DNA of 64,000 nucleotides from Enterocloster bolteae (GCF_002234575.2 NZ_CP022464.2:5332001-5396000), one strand, 5' to 3'; counted from the stretch's first letter, positions 25,081-34,001 are shown. The notes: a model not told the origin generated them from the letters alone. Translations and numbers: made by a program.

Positions 25081-26658
25081 TCATCCTTTTATGATATTCT
25101 TTAAACCAAATGGACCCTCTCTGTATATGTGTATCGGAGTTTCTTTTATATGTTCGGCTATCAGCGGACGAAACTCCATATTGGCCAGTATATCCCGTTC
25201 CAGATCCGCCCCTCTGGCAATTTCAATCAGCATGGGACCATCCTCTGTCAGCTGGAACACAGCCCGCTCCGTGACATAAAACATATTCTGTCCTCTGGAA
25301 ACCGCCATTTTCCCGTTATAGGATATCTGCTGAACCTTCTTTACCAGTTTCCTGAACCGGCCTTCCTGGAGTATTTTTATTCCACATTCGTCAAATTCCA
25401 CCTTGATTTGGCCACCTGTAAAGGTAGAACAGAATACCACGTTCTTTGCAGTGCTGGTAATATCAATAAAACCACCGGCGCCGGCCGCAACAGCCCCCAT
25501 TTTGGTTGCATTCACATTCCCCTGCGCGTCCATTTCCCCTGCGCCCATGAATGTATAATCAATTCCTGCCCCTGTATAATATTCAAACTGCCGGTCATGG
25601 GGTATCAGCGCCTGTGGACTGCACGAAATGCCAAAGTCAATCCCCCCGGCCGGCACGCCCCCATATATGCCGGACTCAACCGTCAGCATCACATCGTCCT
25701 GAACATCTTCCTCCGCCAGTATAGGACCTATGACATCATTGGGGATACCAGTACCCACATTTATGATGACATCGCTTTTAAGAAGCATGGCAGCACGGCG
25801 GCCTATGACTTTTCTTATGTTGAGCGGAATAGAGGATGACGCTCTGAGCGGAGTATGAATCTGACCGCTGTAGGAAGGGTCAAAATACCAGGATGATGTC
25901 TGTTTATGCTCCTCCATGGGATTTTCGCAAACCACCACCGCATCTACCATAACCCCCGGTACAGCCACCCGTTTTGGATCCAGGGTGCCGGTCCGTACAA
26001 CCTGCTTCACCTGGCAGATTACCTTTCCTCCAAACCGTTTGGCTGCCATGACAGCAGGAAGAACCTCCAGAACCATTGCCTCTTCTTCCGTACTGATATT
26101 CCCTGCTTCATCTGCGTAGGTCCCCCGTATGACCAGTGTATCAATGGGCACCTCACGGTACTGCATATATTCTTCCCCATCCACAGTTACCACTGCCACT
26201 ATATCTTCCTTGTCCATGGTCCTGGAATTCATCTTTCCCCCTTCAATCCGGGGATCCACAAAGGTGCCCAGTCCGATTTTACTTAATTTTCCAGGTTCGC
26301 GCAGTGCCATGCTGTGGAACATGTTGGCCATCTGCCCCTGTGGAAGGTTGTATGCCTCCAAACGGTTTTCCGAAATCATTTCCATGAAAGGAGGACAAAG
26401 ACCCCAATGCCCTCCTATGACTTTCGTTACCAGTCCTTCATGGGCCAGATGGGCTATTCCGTCCTTTCTGTCAGACTGTCCGCAGGTATGGAATAATGTA
26501 AGGCCGCGCGGCGTACCTGTGTCCAGGAATTTCTGTTCAATTGCCTTCAGCACAGTTTCACTGGCAGATACCAATGTCATCCCAATGGTACATAATGTCG
26601 AATGATCCTGAATCATTCCAATTGCTTCCTGTGCCGAAACAAATATAGGTTTTCTCAT
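25081..26658 (-). CDS. Acyl-CoA:acetate/3-ketoacid CoA-transferase (fused alpha-beta)
   Basis: A 526-residue class I CoA-transferase with both halves in one chain, as in YdiF and propionate CoA-transferase. The alpha half carries TCGQSDRKDGIAHLAHEGLV and VIGGHWGLCPPFMEM. The beta half carries the catalytic glutamate in LTVESGIYGGVPAGG near residue 335. It swaps CoA between an acyl-CoA donor, such as acetyl-CoA, and a short-chain or 3-keto acid through a glutamyl-CoA intermediate. The start was set at 26658 because GGAGAAG lies 5 bases upstream; an upstream in-frame ATG lacks this. It follows the thiolase gene by about 60 bases. Confidence 0.9.
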   Translation of the reverse strand: MRKPIFVSAQEAIGMIQDHSTLCTIGMTLVSASETVLKAIEQKFLDTGTPRGLTLFHTCGQSDRKDGIAHLAHEGLVTKVIGGHWGLCPPFMEMISENRLEAYNLPQGQMANMFHSMALREPGKLSKIGLGTFVDPRIEGGKMNSRTMDKEDIVAVVTVDGEEYMQYREVPIDTLVIRGTYADEAGNISTEEEAMVLEVLPAVMAAKRFGGKVICQVKQVVRTGTLDPKRVAVPGVMVDAVVVCENPMEEHKQTSSWYFDPSYSGQIHTPLRASSSIPLNIRKVIGRRAAMLLKSDVIINVGTGIPNDVIGPILAEEDVQDDVMLTVESGIYGGVPAGGIDFGISCSPQALIPHDRQFEYYTGAGIDYTFMGAGEMDAQGNVNATKMGAVAAGAGGFIDITSTAKNVVFCSTFTGGQIKVEFDECGIKILQEGRFRKLVKKVQQISYNGKMAVSRGQNMFYVTERAVFQLTEDGPMLIEIARGADLERDILANMEFRPLIAEHIKETPIHIYREGPFGLKNIIKG

Positions 26659-26720
26659 AATCTTCTCCATTCTCTGTGCTATTTGCGTCAGCACACCTTT
26701 ATCTGTTTATTTCCCCTCCC

Positions 26721-27905
26721 TTAAGAGCAGAGTTCAAATAACACGGCAAGGCCCTGGCCTCCTCCAATGCATAACGTGGATACTCCGTATCTTACCTTCC
26801 GGCGAATCATCTCGTTAATCAGCTTAATGGTAATGATGCATCCTGTAGCTCCGATGGGATGACCAAGGGAAATCCCGCTTCCGTTTACATTGACAATATT
26901 CTCATCCAGTTCCAGTTCCTTCATGCAGGCCACTGCCTGTGCGGCAAATGCCTCATTCAGTTCAATGAGTCCTATTTCTTCTTTTCTAATCCCTGTCTTC
27001 TTCAGCAATTTTCTGAATGCCGGCACGGGTCCAATTCCCATGATGGACGGATCCACCCCTGCCGCTGCCACATCCACAAGGCGGACTAAAGGTTTTAATC
27101 CCAAAGCGTTTGCTTTGGATTCCTTCATAAGCACCACGGCGGCGGCGGCATCGTTGATTCCCGCTGCATTACCTGCTGTTACGCTTCCGTCATCCTTAAA
27201 AGCCGGACGCAATTTTGCCAGGCTTTCCGCTGTTGTTCCCGGACGCACATGCTCATCTTTATCAAAAATCATGGTTTCTTTCTTGCTCACCTTTACTTCG
27301 ATAGGTACAATTTCACTGTCAAATTTCCCTTCTTCCTGAGCCTTGCTTGCGCGCTGCTGGCTGATAGCCGCCCATCGGTCCTGTTCCTGTCTGGTCACAT
27401 TATACTGATTGGCAACATTCTCAGCTGTAATACCCATGTGGCTGCGCGTAAAAGGATCAGACAGAGCCGTAATCAGTCCATCCTCCAACTCTCCATGTCC
27501 CATACGGTACCCGTACCGGGCCTTTCTCAAATAAAAAGGAATATTCGTCATACTTTCACATCCGCCTGCCACAGCAATCTCACACATACCACTTTCGATT
27601 TCCTGAGCAGCTGTGACGATAGCCTGTAGACCAGATGAACATAGCCGGTTGACGGTAAGTGCGGTAGCTTCATACGGAATTCCCGCTTTTACCGATGCCA
27701 GCCTTGCAGCAAATGCGTTCTCGGCCGCCTGCCCCACACACCCATACACTACCTCTTCAATATCTTCCGGCTTAAGGCCAGACCGCTTAACGGCTTCCTT
27801 AATCACGATACCTCCAAGATCCGTTGCTTCCAGATCCTTTAACGCTCCTCCAAATTTACCCACCGCAGTTCTGCAACCGGATACAATCACAATACGTTCG
27901 CTCAT
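26721..27905 (-). CDS. Acetyl-CoA C-acetyltransferase (thiolase)
   Basis: A 394-residue thiolase II. The acylated cysteine is in NRLCSSGLQAI near residue 88, the catalytic histidine in NGSGISLGHPIGATG near 350, and the second cysteine in STLCIGGGQG near 380. The enzyme either condenses two acetyl-CoA or cleaves a 3-ketoacyl-CoA. In an uptake operon with an SDR dehydrogenase and CoA activation, the cleavage direction is favoured. A GGGAGG site precedes the ATG, 11 bases after the SDR stop. Confidence 0.93.
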   Translation of the reverse strand: MSERIVIVSGCRTAVGKFGGALKDLEATDLGGIVIKEAVKRSGLKPEDIEEVVYGCVGQAAENAFAARLASVKAGIPYEATALTVNRLCSSGLQAIVTAAQEIESGMCEIAVAGGCESMTNIPFYLRKARYGYRMGHGELEDGLITALSDPFTRSHMGITAENVANQYNVTRQEQDRWAAISQQRASKAQEEGKFDSEIVPIEVKVSKKETMIFDKDEHVRPGTTAESLAKLRPAFKDDGSVTAGNAAGINDAAAAVVLMKESKANALGLKPLVRLVDVAAAGVDPSIMGIGPVPAFRKLLKKTGIRKEEIGLIELNEAFAAQAVACMKELELDENIVNVNGSGISLGHPIGATGCIITIKLINEMIRRKVRYGVSTLCIGGGQGLAVLFELCS

Positions 27906-27916
27906 TTTTTCCTCCC

Positions 27917-28663
27917 TTACAGTACCATTCCGCCGCCCACTTCAAATACACCCTGTGTAATATACGACGCCTCATCTGATGCCAAAAACGCAATCATATT
28001 TCCTATATCTTCCGGTGTACCGGCACGGCCCATGGAAATTTTTCCAACCATGATGTCCCAAGCTTTCTCCGGCACTCCTCTTGTCATCTCCGTATCGATA
28101 AATCCCGGTACAATGGCATTGCATGTAATATTTTTCTTTCCATTTTCTTTTGCGCAGGTCTTAGTCAGAGCCACCACTCCCGCCTTGGCTGCCGCATAGT
28201 TTGCCTGGCCGATGTTGCCGTTAAGGTAGGATGCTGAGGATATGTTGATAATGCGTCCATACTCCCTTTCCCTCATGTAATTAACGGCTGCTCTCATACA
28301 ATTAAATACTCCTGTCAGGTTCACTGCAATCACAGCATTCCAATCATCCACAGACATCTTGTGAAGCATCCTGTCTTTATTGATTCCTGCATTATTCACC
28401 AATATATCAAGGCTTCCCATTTCTTTGATTGTGGCGTCAACCAGATTCTGCGCATCCTCATATTTAGAAACATCAGCCAGTATATAGATAGCCTTGCCAC
28501 CCATTGCCTCTATCTCAGCCACGCCATTCCTGGCATTGTCCTCATTCACATCAGATATCACTATCGAAGCCCCTTTCTCAGAAAGCTTCTTCGCAATTCC
28601 CAAACCAATGCCACGCCCGGATCCGGTTACGATTGCCACTCTTCCTTGTAAATCTCTGCCCAT
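27917..28663 (-). CDS. SDR-family dehydrogenase, 3-oxoacyl-ACP/CoA reductase type
   Basis: A 249-residue short-chain dehydrogenase. The cofactor loop is TGSGRGIGLGIA, followed by NNAG near residue 88. The catalytic serine is in ISSASYLNGN and the Tyr-x-x-x-Lys in ANYAAAKAG. The ending GGVFEVGGGM-like region (QGVFEVGGGMVL) is typical of FabG/PhaB proteins. The start was set at 28663, where AAAGGATAAAATT precedes ATG; earlier in-frame ATGs lack a site. It is first in the organic-acid operon. With thiolase behind it, oxidation of a 3-hydroxyacyl-CoA to 3-ketoacyl-CoA is the likely step. Confidence 0.9.
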   Translation of the reverse strand: MGRDLQGRVAIVTGSGRGIGLGIAKKLSEKGASIVISDVNEDNARNGVAEIEAMGGKAIYILADVSKYEDAQNLVDATIKEMGSLDILVNNAGINKDRMLHKMSVDDWNAVIAVNLTGVFNCMRAAVNYMREREYGRIINISSASYLNGNIGQANYAAAKAGVVALTKTCAKENGKKNITCNAIVPGFIDTEMTRGVPEKAWDIMVGKISMGRAGTPEDIGNMIAFLASDEASYITQGVFEVGGGMVL

Positions 28664-28720
28664 AATTTTATCCTTTCTCCAAACAAACATCTTATTAATA
28701 ATTCCAAAAGGTATTATTTT

Positions 28721-28734
28721 TGTATCCGGATACA
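28721..28734. promoter_or_regulatory. Perfect 14 bp palindrome, candidate FCD-GntR operator
   Basis: TGTATCCGGATACA is a perfect palindrome 57 bases before the first gene of the organic-acid operon and about 23 to 36 bases after the predicted transcription start. FCD-type GntR repressors often bind short palindromes of the TNGTNNNACNA kind, and one is encoded in the operon. Assignment is inferred. Confidence 0.6.
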
Positions 28735-28755
28735 TTGCTGTCTCTCAGAATTATC

Positions 28756-28792
28756 ATAGTAAAATAATACTATTTTCGACCTTATATGTCAA
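28756..28792 (-). promoter_or_regulatory. SigA promoter of the organic-acid operon with overlapping palindrome
   Basis: On the minus strand TTGACA (28787-28792), a 17 base spacer and TATTAT (28764-28769) make a near-consensus vegetative promoter. The palindrome ATAGTA-N6-TACTAT (28756-28773) covers the -10 and start point, a second possible repressor site. Confidence 0.82.
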
Positions 28793-28985
28793 TAATTTTG
28801 GGCATATTTTACTATTTTCAGTGTGGTTATCCAGTATTTCATGGTTATTTTTATGCATATCTTATATTTTTATCTGCAAAACATAATATGTTTAAATACA
28901 ATTAATTGGAAATAGCAATATGTTAATTAATAGTTTAACGAACTCTCCCTATCGCGTTCCCAAAAACATATCCTGTTAGTACTGC

Positions 28986-29024
28986 AAAAAAACAGCCAGG
29001 CACACTATCTGTACCCGGCTGTCC
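28986..29024 (-). terminator. Terminator overlapping the GNAT stop codon
   Basis: Minus-strand stem ACAGCC / GGCTGT with an inner part and a following run of seven T. Its left arm lies in the last codons of the acetyltransferase gene. The remainder of 28800-28985 is AT-rich with no recognisable gene. Confidence 0.85.
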
Positions 29025-29634
29025 ATACATAACCTTCTATTTCCTGCTTTCCTAATTTATTTTCCCAACGTTGTTTCCCTTCAAAATAATCCGAAGCCAC
29101 CATCCCATAGATACACTCATCGCATATCCCCTGATTATTCCACCCATACCGGCGGAGGGTGCCCTCCTTCTTAAGCCCGCAGGCCGCCATAACCTTTCCG
29201 CTGTTCACATTGCGTGTATCGTGCAGGGCCTCCACGCGATTGGCACCCTCCACCTCGAAAAAGAACCGAATCAGTTCCGCAAATGCCTCCTTCATGATTT
29301 TGTGGCCCCACCAATTCCTGCCCAGGCAGTATCCCACCGTCACACGGCCCGCCTTCTGGTTAAGCTGCGGAACAGAAATGCTTCCGATGACATTTCCCTC
29401 GTCTTCCTTCCGCGCTATCGCCCAGGTGTAAAAATCCTTAGACTCGTATGACTTAATCCATCCCTCCAGAATTTGCTTTGTCTCCTCCACATCCTTGTGA
29501 GGTTCCCAGGAGAGGTATTTCGTGACCTGGGGATCGTTTGCCCAGTTTCTAAACATGGCGTCAGCGTCCTCTATCACATAAGGGCGCAGCACCAGCCGCT
29601 TTGTCTCCATTCTTACGGTTCCGGAATTCTTCAT
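29005..29634 (-). CDS. GNAT acetyltransferase, RimJ/RimL-like
   Basis: A 210-residue N-acetyltransferase. It opens with METKRLVLRPYVIEDADAMFRNWAND, the usual RimJ/RimL entry. VGYCLGRNWWGHKIMKEAFAELIRFFFEVEGANRVEALHDTRNVNSGKVMAACGLKKEGTLRR holds the acetyl-CoA loop and the N-S-x-x-V-x-x-x-x-G block. Members acetylate N-terminal residues of ribosomal proteins or small molecules and drugs. The start was set at 29634 by a GGAGAGG site; the upstream in-frame ATG has none. It is monocistronic. Confidence 0.85.
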   Translation of the reverse strand: MKNSGTVRMETKRLVLRPYVIEDADAMFRNWANDPQVTKYLSWEPHKDVEETKQILEGWIKSYESKDFYTWAIARKEDEGNVIGSISVPQLNQKAGRVTVGYCLGRNWWGHKIMKEAFAELIRFFFEVEGANRVEALHDTRNVNSGKVMAACGLKKEGTLRRYGWNNQGICDECIYGMVASDYFEGKQRWENKLGKQEIEGYVWTAGYR

Positions 29635-29814
29635 AAGGTTCCTCTCCTTTCCTGCACATACAAAGGATGTGCGCAGCATGATTGACTGGCAGCAAAATAT
29701 TATTCTCTAATATAGCACACATCCCGCATTTTAGGAACCCTTGATATTCTAAATTATTTTATATAGCCATGCTCTCTGCCGCTTGCTCCATCCACCGCTC
29801 TCTCCATCCACCGC

Positions 29815-30681
29815 TTACTCCATCCCGAAATACACCTTTAACGCCCTCCCCATAAACTCCGATGCACCTTCCCCGTATTTTCTGTCTGTTATTTCCTGAA
29901 ACGCGGGATTCGTCATATAATTATTGACCATGAAGGACCAGTAGCTGCTGCCCATATCCATTCCTCCATTGCTTTCATTGATAAGTAATACCAGTTCACC
30001 GGCTATCTTCTGTACTTCGTCCGAACCGGCTTCCTTACTCAAATCCGCGGTAAGCTTCTTTGTCAGCGTATCCGTTTTATCCACGGCCTCATCTGCCTCT
30101 TTCTGTGTGAACCCAGGTCCATTTTCCAGAAAATGCTGCAGATTTTCCTCCATGGCCTTTGTGAATTTCTCAATGCTGCCATATTGTTTTACTGCCATCT
30201 GTGCTATGTGGCCTTCGTTGGCCTTTAACTCAGAAATCATTTCGTCAAAGCTCTCCATACTGCCAAGCTGCTTTATGATTTCTTCCATATGTGTCCTTTT
30301 ATAATCTGTTAGAACCTGAAAATAATTGCTCATATCAAATTCCTTGAAATCCAAAGTTCTCTCTCCTTTTATAAGTCTGTCCAACAGCTCCAGCAGCGCG
30401 TTTAACCTGTCCCTCTTAATCCGAATCAGTTCCCGCTGTTTTTCAAATGCATCCTTCCTGTCATACAAAGGACTTGCCATAACAGCCTTTATTTCCTTTA
30501 ATGTGAAATCCAGCTCCTTAAAAAACAGTATCTGCTGCAGCTCTGCCACTGCATTTTCATCATACATCCTGTATCCTGCTTCGGTCACCTGAGCGGGCTT
30601 AAGCAGACCAATTTCATCATAAAACTGCAATGTCCTAACGCTGACACCAGTCAGGGAAGACATCTGTTTCACTGTCATCAT
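29815..30681 (-). CDS. MerR-family regulator with TipAS-like drug-binding domain
   Basis: A 289-residue activator. MMTVKQMSSLTGVSVRTLQFYDEIGLLKPAQVTEAGYRMYDENAV is the MerR helix-turn-helix and wing, followed by a helical linker with the dimerisation coiled coil (KRDRLNALLELLDRLIKGERTL). The C-terminal half resembles the TipAS antibiotic-recognition domain, an all-helical globin-like fold that binds thiopeptides and other ligands. The start at 30681 was chosen by an AGAAGG site. No transporter or resistance gene lies next to it. Confidence 0.88.
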   Translation of the reverse strand: MMTVKQMSSLTGVSVRTLQFYDEIGLLKPAQVTEAGYRMYDENAVAELQQILFFKELDFTLKEIKAVMASPLYDRKDAFEKQRELIRIKRDRLNALLELLDRLIKGERTLDFKEFDMSNYFQVLTDYKRTHMEEIIKQLGSMESFDEMISELKANEGHIAQMAVKQYGSIEKFTKAMEENLQHFLENGPGFTQKEADEAVDKTDTLTKKLTADLSKEAGSDEVQKIAGELVLLINESNGGMDMGSSYWSFMVNNYMTNPAFQEITDRKYGEGASEFMGRALKVYFGME

Positions 30682-30971
30682 ACCAATCATCCTTCTTTCA
30701 ATTTCAGAGCTTCCGCCTATGATTATCTGCCGGCAGCGGAATATCCGCATCAGCTTTATCTTTTACCACTACTGTACACTATCACGTTACGTAAGAGTCA
30801 ATACTTTTTAAATAAAAAATTCTTACATGCAAAAAGGAGCTTCCCAAAAGCATTGTCCCCGACATAACGCATGTCCGGTCCTGATTCTGCCTCCCGAAAA
30901 CCCCTTTCCAGCAGTAACTGGCATTTCGTTGTATGCATCCCTCTGCTGCCGCTGATTTTCCACAGCCGCCT

Positions 30972-31169
30972 TTATGCAAGTTCCTCCATCAGTTCTTCCT
31001 GCAGCTCCTGGTTCACCAATTTCATGTCACCCTCAAACACCTTGGGATATGGAAATGCCATGTCCCCATATAACTTGCCGAATGCCACGTAGACCTTCTT
31101 CCCCTTCAGCGCAAATATAGTCCCTATGCCATAGCGCTTATGCTCCACCTTTTGATTCATAATTCTCAT
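30972..31169 (-). CDS. Small Tudor-like protein A
   Basis: A 65-residue protein not firmly recognised. It starts with an AAAGGAG site. The pattern VEHKRYGIGTIFALKGKKVYVAFGKLYGDMAFPYPKVFEG resembles the H-x-x-(F/Y)-G-x-G-x-(V/I) small beta-barrel seen at the C-terminus of UvrD/PcrA and in other RNA-polymerase-binding Tudor-like folds. An acidic tail (QELQEELMEELA) follows. A larger paralogue lies 115 bases upstream on the same strand. Function unknown; binding to RNA polymerase or nucleic acid is a guess from the fold. Confidence 0.6.
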   Translation of the reverse strand: MRIMNQKVEHKRYGIGTIFALKGKKVYVAFGKLYGDMAFPYPKVFEGDMKLVNQELQEELMEELA

Positions 31170-31284
31170 GTTATCCGACTCCTTTCTTTAAAACCTTTCT
31201 CTTAACCTCTCTTCCGGCCGTACTTTCAGCTTTTCTTCCGTTCTTACTTTCTTCCTTACTTTCGTCCTTATTTCTAATCCTCTT

Positions 31285-31632
31285 CTAAATAACCTTTGCC
31301 ATCTTTTCCCTTGCCAGCCGTTCCCTTGCCGCTTTCCTTCTTTTCTTTAACAATTCCGTCTGCTCCTGTTTCCTTTTTGCCTCATATAACTGATAAACCA
31401 CAAGACGCTGTTTTGCTTCTTCCGTCCGCTTCTTCTTTAATTCCATGACCGCGGCTTCTGCCCGCTTCTGAAGGATTGGATCGTCAAAACAAAGAAATCG
31501 CTCAAAGGCATCGGGATACGCAAATACCTTTCTCCCGGCTTCACCATCAAACAGAACCACCATATGGTTCTGTACCACCTCCGCCACTCTTCCAGTCCCA
31601 TATCTGACATGTTTCACGGATTCATTTTTCAT
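31285..31632 (-). CDS. Small Tudor-like protein B with basic helical tail
   Basis: A 116-residue protein. Its N-terminal half, VKHVRYGTGRVAEVVQNHMVVLFDGEAGRKVFAYPDAFERFL, lines up with the neighbouring 65-residue protein (shared K-H-x-R-Y-G-x-G, V-x-F and A/F-x-Y-P blocks). The second half is a long, strongly charged helix rich in Lys, Arg and Glu that could be a coiled coil or nucleic-acid contact. The start at 31632 was set by a GGAAGGTGAG site. Not recognised beyond this. Confidence 0.62.
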   Translation of the reverse strand: MKNESVKHVRYGTGRVAEVVQNHMVVLFDGEAGRKVFAYPDAFERFLCFDDPILQKRAEAAVMELKKKRTEEAKQRLVVYQLYEAKRKQEQTELLKKRRKAARERLAREKMAKVI

Positions 31633-31881
31633 CTTCTCACCTTCCTGCAAAAGCGTTGACTGTTCCCTGCTCATCATCCATTGAGCTCATTGAGCTGCTT
31701 CATCCGTATTCTTCCGGATTATCTCAGTCATTATTTTACCATTTTCCCAAAACAAATTTCAAAGGAGAACTTTCTCCTCAAAAAAACTTTGTGAGTTCTG
31801 TGCAGAGGGAACCTCTCTGTTTTTGTATACTTTTCCCGCGTTCCATCAGCCTGTTTCTGCAAGCGGAATTAACCTGTTACG

Positions 31882-31925
31882 CAAAAAATGCCCTCCGGCT
31901 GCATGATATGCCGGAAAGCATTTTC
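31882..31925 (-). terminator. Terminator of endonuclease III gene
   Basis: Minus-strand stem AAAATGC-CCGGC / GCCGG-GCATTTT with internal mismatches, ending in a T-tract. It lies about 50 bases beyond the nth stop. The rest of 31633-31973 shows no gene. Confidence 0.78.
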
Positions 31926-31973
31926 CATAAAACTTATTTTCAAGTCCAATCTTTATTCCATCCCTGCAAAAAA

Positions 31974-32612
31974 TCACTCCACTCCCGCTTTTTTGCAAAT
32001 ATCATTGAGACAGCATGCCTCACAGCGGGGTTTTGTCCTGGCTGTACAGACGTCCCGGCCATGGAATACCAATCTGTGGCAGAAATCGCTGCCCTCCTCA
32101 GGCGGCACAAGCTTCCACAGTACCATTTCCACCTTCTTTGGCTCCTTGATTCCGTCCACCAGGCCCATACGGTTCACCAGGCGGATACAGTGTGTGTCCG
32201 TCACAATGGCAGGCTTTCCGAACACATCCCCCATAATCAGGTTTGCGCTCTTTCTTCCCACTCCGGGAAGCTTTAACAGGGCGTCAAAGTCATCGGGCAC
32301 CTTGCCTCCATACTGTTCCTTCAGTATCTTCATGCAGGCGCTTATGTCCCTGGCCTTGCTGTGTCCCAGGCCGCAGGGCTTCACTATCCGCTCAATATCT
32401 TCCACATCCGCCTCTGCCAGGGCATCCACATCCGGATATTTGGCGTAAAGGTCCTCAACCACCACGTTCACTCTTGCGTCTGTACACTGTGCCGCCAGGC
32501 GCACACTGACCAGCAGCTTCCAGGCATGGTCATAGTCCAGGGTACAGCCTGCATCGGGATATTCTTTTTTCAGGCGGTCTATGATTTCCAATGCAAGTTT
32601 TTCCTTTGTCAT
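31974..32612 (-). CDS. nth: Endonuclease III (DNA glycosylase/AP lyase)
   Basis: A 213-residue base-excision repair enzyme for oxidised pyrimidines. The helix-hairpin-helix LPGVGRKSANLI carries the catalytic lysine, and VTDTHCIRLVNR the catalytic aspartate. The C-terminal [4Fe-4S] ligands read CTARTKPRCEACCLNDIC, giving spacing C-x7-C-x2-C-x5-C where Escherichia coli and Bacillus have C-x6-C; the extra residue was checked in the nucleotide sequence. The start at 32612 follows AAAGGAG. Single gene with its own terminator. Confidence 0.93.
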   Translation of the reverse strand: MTKEKLALEIIDRLKKEYPDAGCTLDYDHAWKLLVSVRLAAQCTDARVNVVVEDLYAKYPDVDALAEADVEDIERIVKPCGLGHSKARDISACMKILKEQYGGKVPDDFDALLKLPGVGRKSANLIMGDVFGKPAIVTDTHCIRLVNRMGLVDGIKEPKKVEMVLWKLVPPEEGSDFCHRLVFHGRDVCTARTKPRCEACCLNDICKKAGVE

Positions 32613-32746
32613 ATTGTATCTCCTTTGTATGCTGCAGCGCACTTCTTTTTAACTTCCTTTTAACTTCTTTTTACTTCTTTGTATCATCCTGCGCTTTTCT
32701 TTTCACATACATCTTATTATACATGACACAGGTTCATTTCTCAAGG

Positions 32747-32792
32747 AAAATACCCTGGAGCAGACTTAAAGACAACGGCTCCGGGGTATTTT
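32747..32792 (-). terminator. Terminator of the sugar ABC transporter operon
   Basis: Stem AAAATACCCTGGAGC / GCTCCGGGGTATTTT with one mismatch and a 16 base loop, 34 bases beyond the permease stop. Confidence 0.85.
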
Positions 32793-32825
32793 ATTCCATC
32801 CAATATGAAACTTGTTCACACATGA

Positions 32826-33998
32826 TTATTTAACAATAAACGACTTTCTCTTACTCACCACATCAAAGATAACCGCTGCCAGCAGAACGCCGCCCTTTAC
32901 CACCTTCTGCAGGTTCTGGTCCACGCCCATGATGCTCATACCCAGATTCAGCACGCCCATAAGAGTTGCGCCCACAATAACCCCGGGGACCGTACCGGTG
33001 CCGCCGTATGCGGAAGCGCCGCCGATGAAGCACGCGCCGATGGCGTCCATCTCATAGCTGTTTCCGGCCGTGGGGTTGGCGGAGTTCAGTCTGGCTACCG
33101 TGACCATGCCCGCGATGGCTGCCAGAAGGCCCATGTTTAAGTAGGCCAGGAAATATACCCGGTTGGTATTGATACCGGAAAGCTTGGTTGCCTTCTCATT
33201 GCCGCCCACAGCATAGAAGTAACGGCCTGTGGTGGTCTTGGAGGCAATATAGCTGTAGATTCCGATGATAACCGCTACCCAGATAAGAGCGTTTGGAATT
33301 CCCTTGTACTGGGCCAGGCGGAACATGAAGGAGAGCAGGACAACGCAGATGACTGCCATTTTGATCACAACTCCCGTAAGAGGCTCCACATAGTACCCCT
33401 TAGCCAGCTTCTGCCGCCTTCCATTGAAAACAATAAAGGCATAGACAACACAGGCAATAACTCCCACCAGGAAGCAGGTCAGGTTAAAGCCCTCCACAGC
33501 AAAGAAATCCGGCACATAGGTATTGAACAGCACCAGAAACTGGTCCGGTATGGGAGCCAGCGTCATTCCCTGAAGCACCACGTTGGAAAGTCCCCTGAAC
33601 ATCAGCATGCCGGCCAGGGTAACGATAAACGGAGGAATCCTGACATAGGCAATCCAGAATCCCTGCCATGCTCCCACTAACATTCCCATGATGGCCATGG
33701 CGATAAGTGTAAGGTAAGGGCTGATGCCCATTTCCACCATCATCTTGCCTCCGATGGCGCCCACGAAGCATACCACGGAACCAACCGACAGGTCGATGTT
33801 GCCTCCGGTCAGAATACAGAACAGCATGCCGGTGGCCAGGATAAATACATAGGCATTCTGGGCAATCAGGTTGTTTACGTTCTGAGGAAGAAGCATCTTG
33901 CCTCCCGTGTTCACGGTAAACAGTATGACGATAACCGCAAGAGCGATAATCATTGTATATTTTTTCAGAACCTCTGAGATTTTCAGCTTTTGATCCAT
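32826..33998 (-). CDS. mmsB: Monosaccharide ABC transporter permease
   Basis: A 390-residue permease of the ribose/xylose/galactose class (BPD_transp_2). About ten hydrophobic segments are visible. GGNIDLSVGSVVCFVGAIGGKM is the family core near residue 65, and AIGACFIGGASAYGGTGTVPGVIVGATLMGVLNLGMSIMGV lies near the C-terminus. A longer middle section (GRRQKLAKGYYVEPLTGVVIKMAVICVV) distinguishes the GguB/MmsB multiple-monosaccharide permeases from RbsC. It follows the ATPase gene by 3 bases and closes the operon. Confidence 0.9.
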   Translation of the reverse strand: MDQKLKISEVLKKYTMIIALAVIVILFTVNTGGKMLLPQNVNNLIAQNAYVFILATGMLFCILTGGNIDLSVGSVVCFVGAIGGKMMVEMGISPYLTLIAMAIMGMLVGAWQGFWIAYVRIPPFIVTLAGMLMFRGLSNVVLQGMTLAPIPDQFLVLFNTYVPDFFAVEGFNLTCFLVGVIACVVYAFIVFNGRRQKLAKGYYVEPLTGVVIKMAVICVVLLSFMFRLAQYKGIPNALIWVAVIIGIYSYIASKTTTGRYFYAVGGNEKATKLSGINTNRVYFLAYLNMGLLAAIAGMVTVARLNSANPTAGNSYEMDAIGACFIGGASAYGGTGTVPGVIVGATLMGVLNLGMSIMGVDQNLQKVVKGGVLLAAVIFDVVSKRKSFIVK

Positions 33999-34001
33999 GG
34001 T

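Noticed and set aside
30782..30979. Minus-strand reading frame of 65 codons
   Set aside because: No ribosome site, unlikely composition, and it overlaps the end of the neighbouring small gene.
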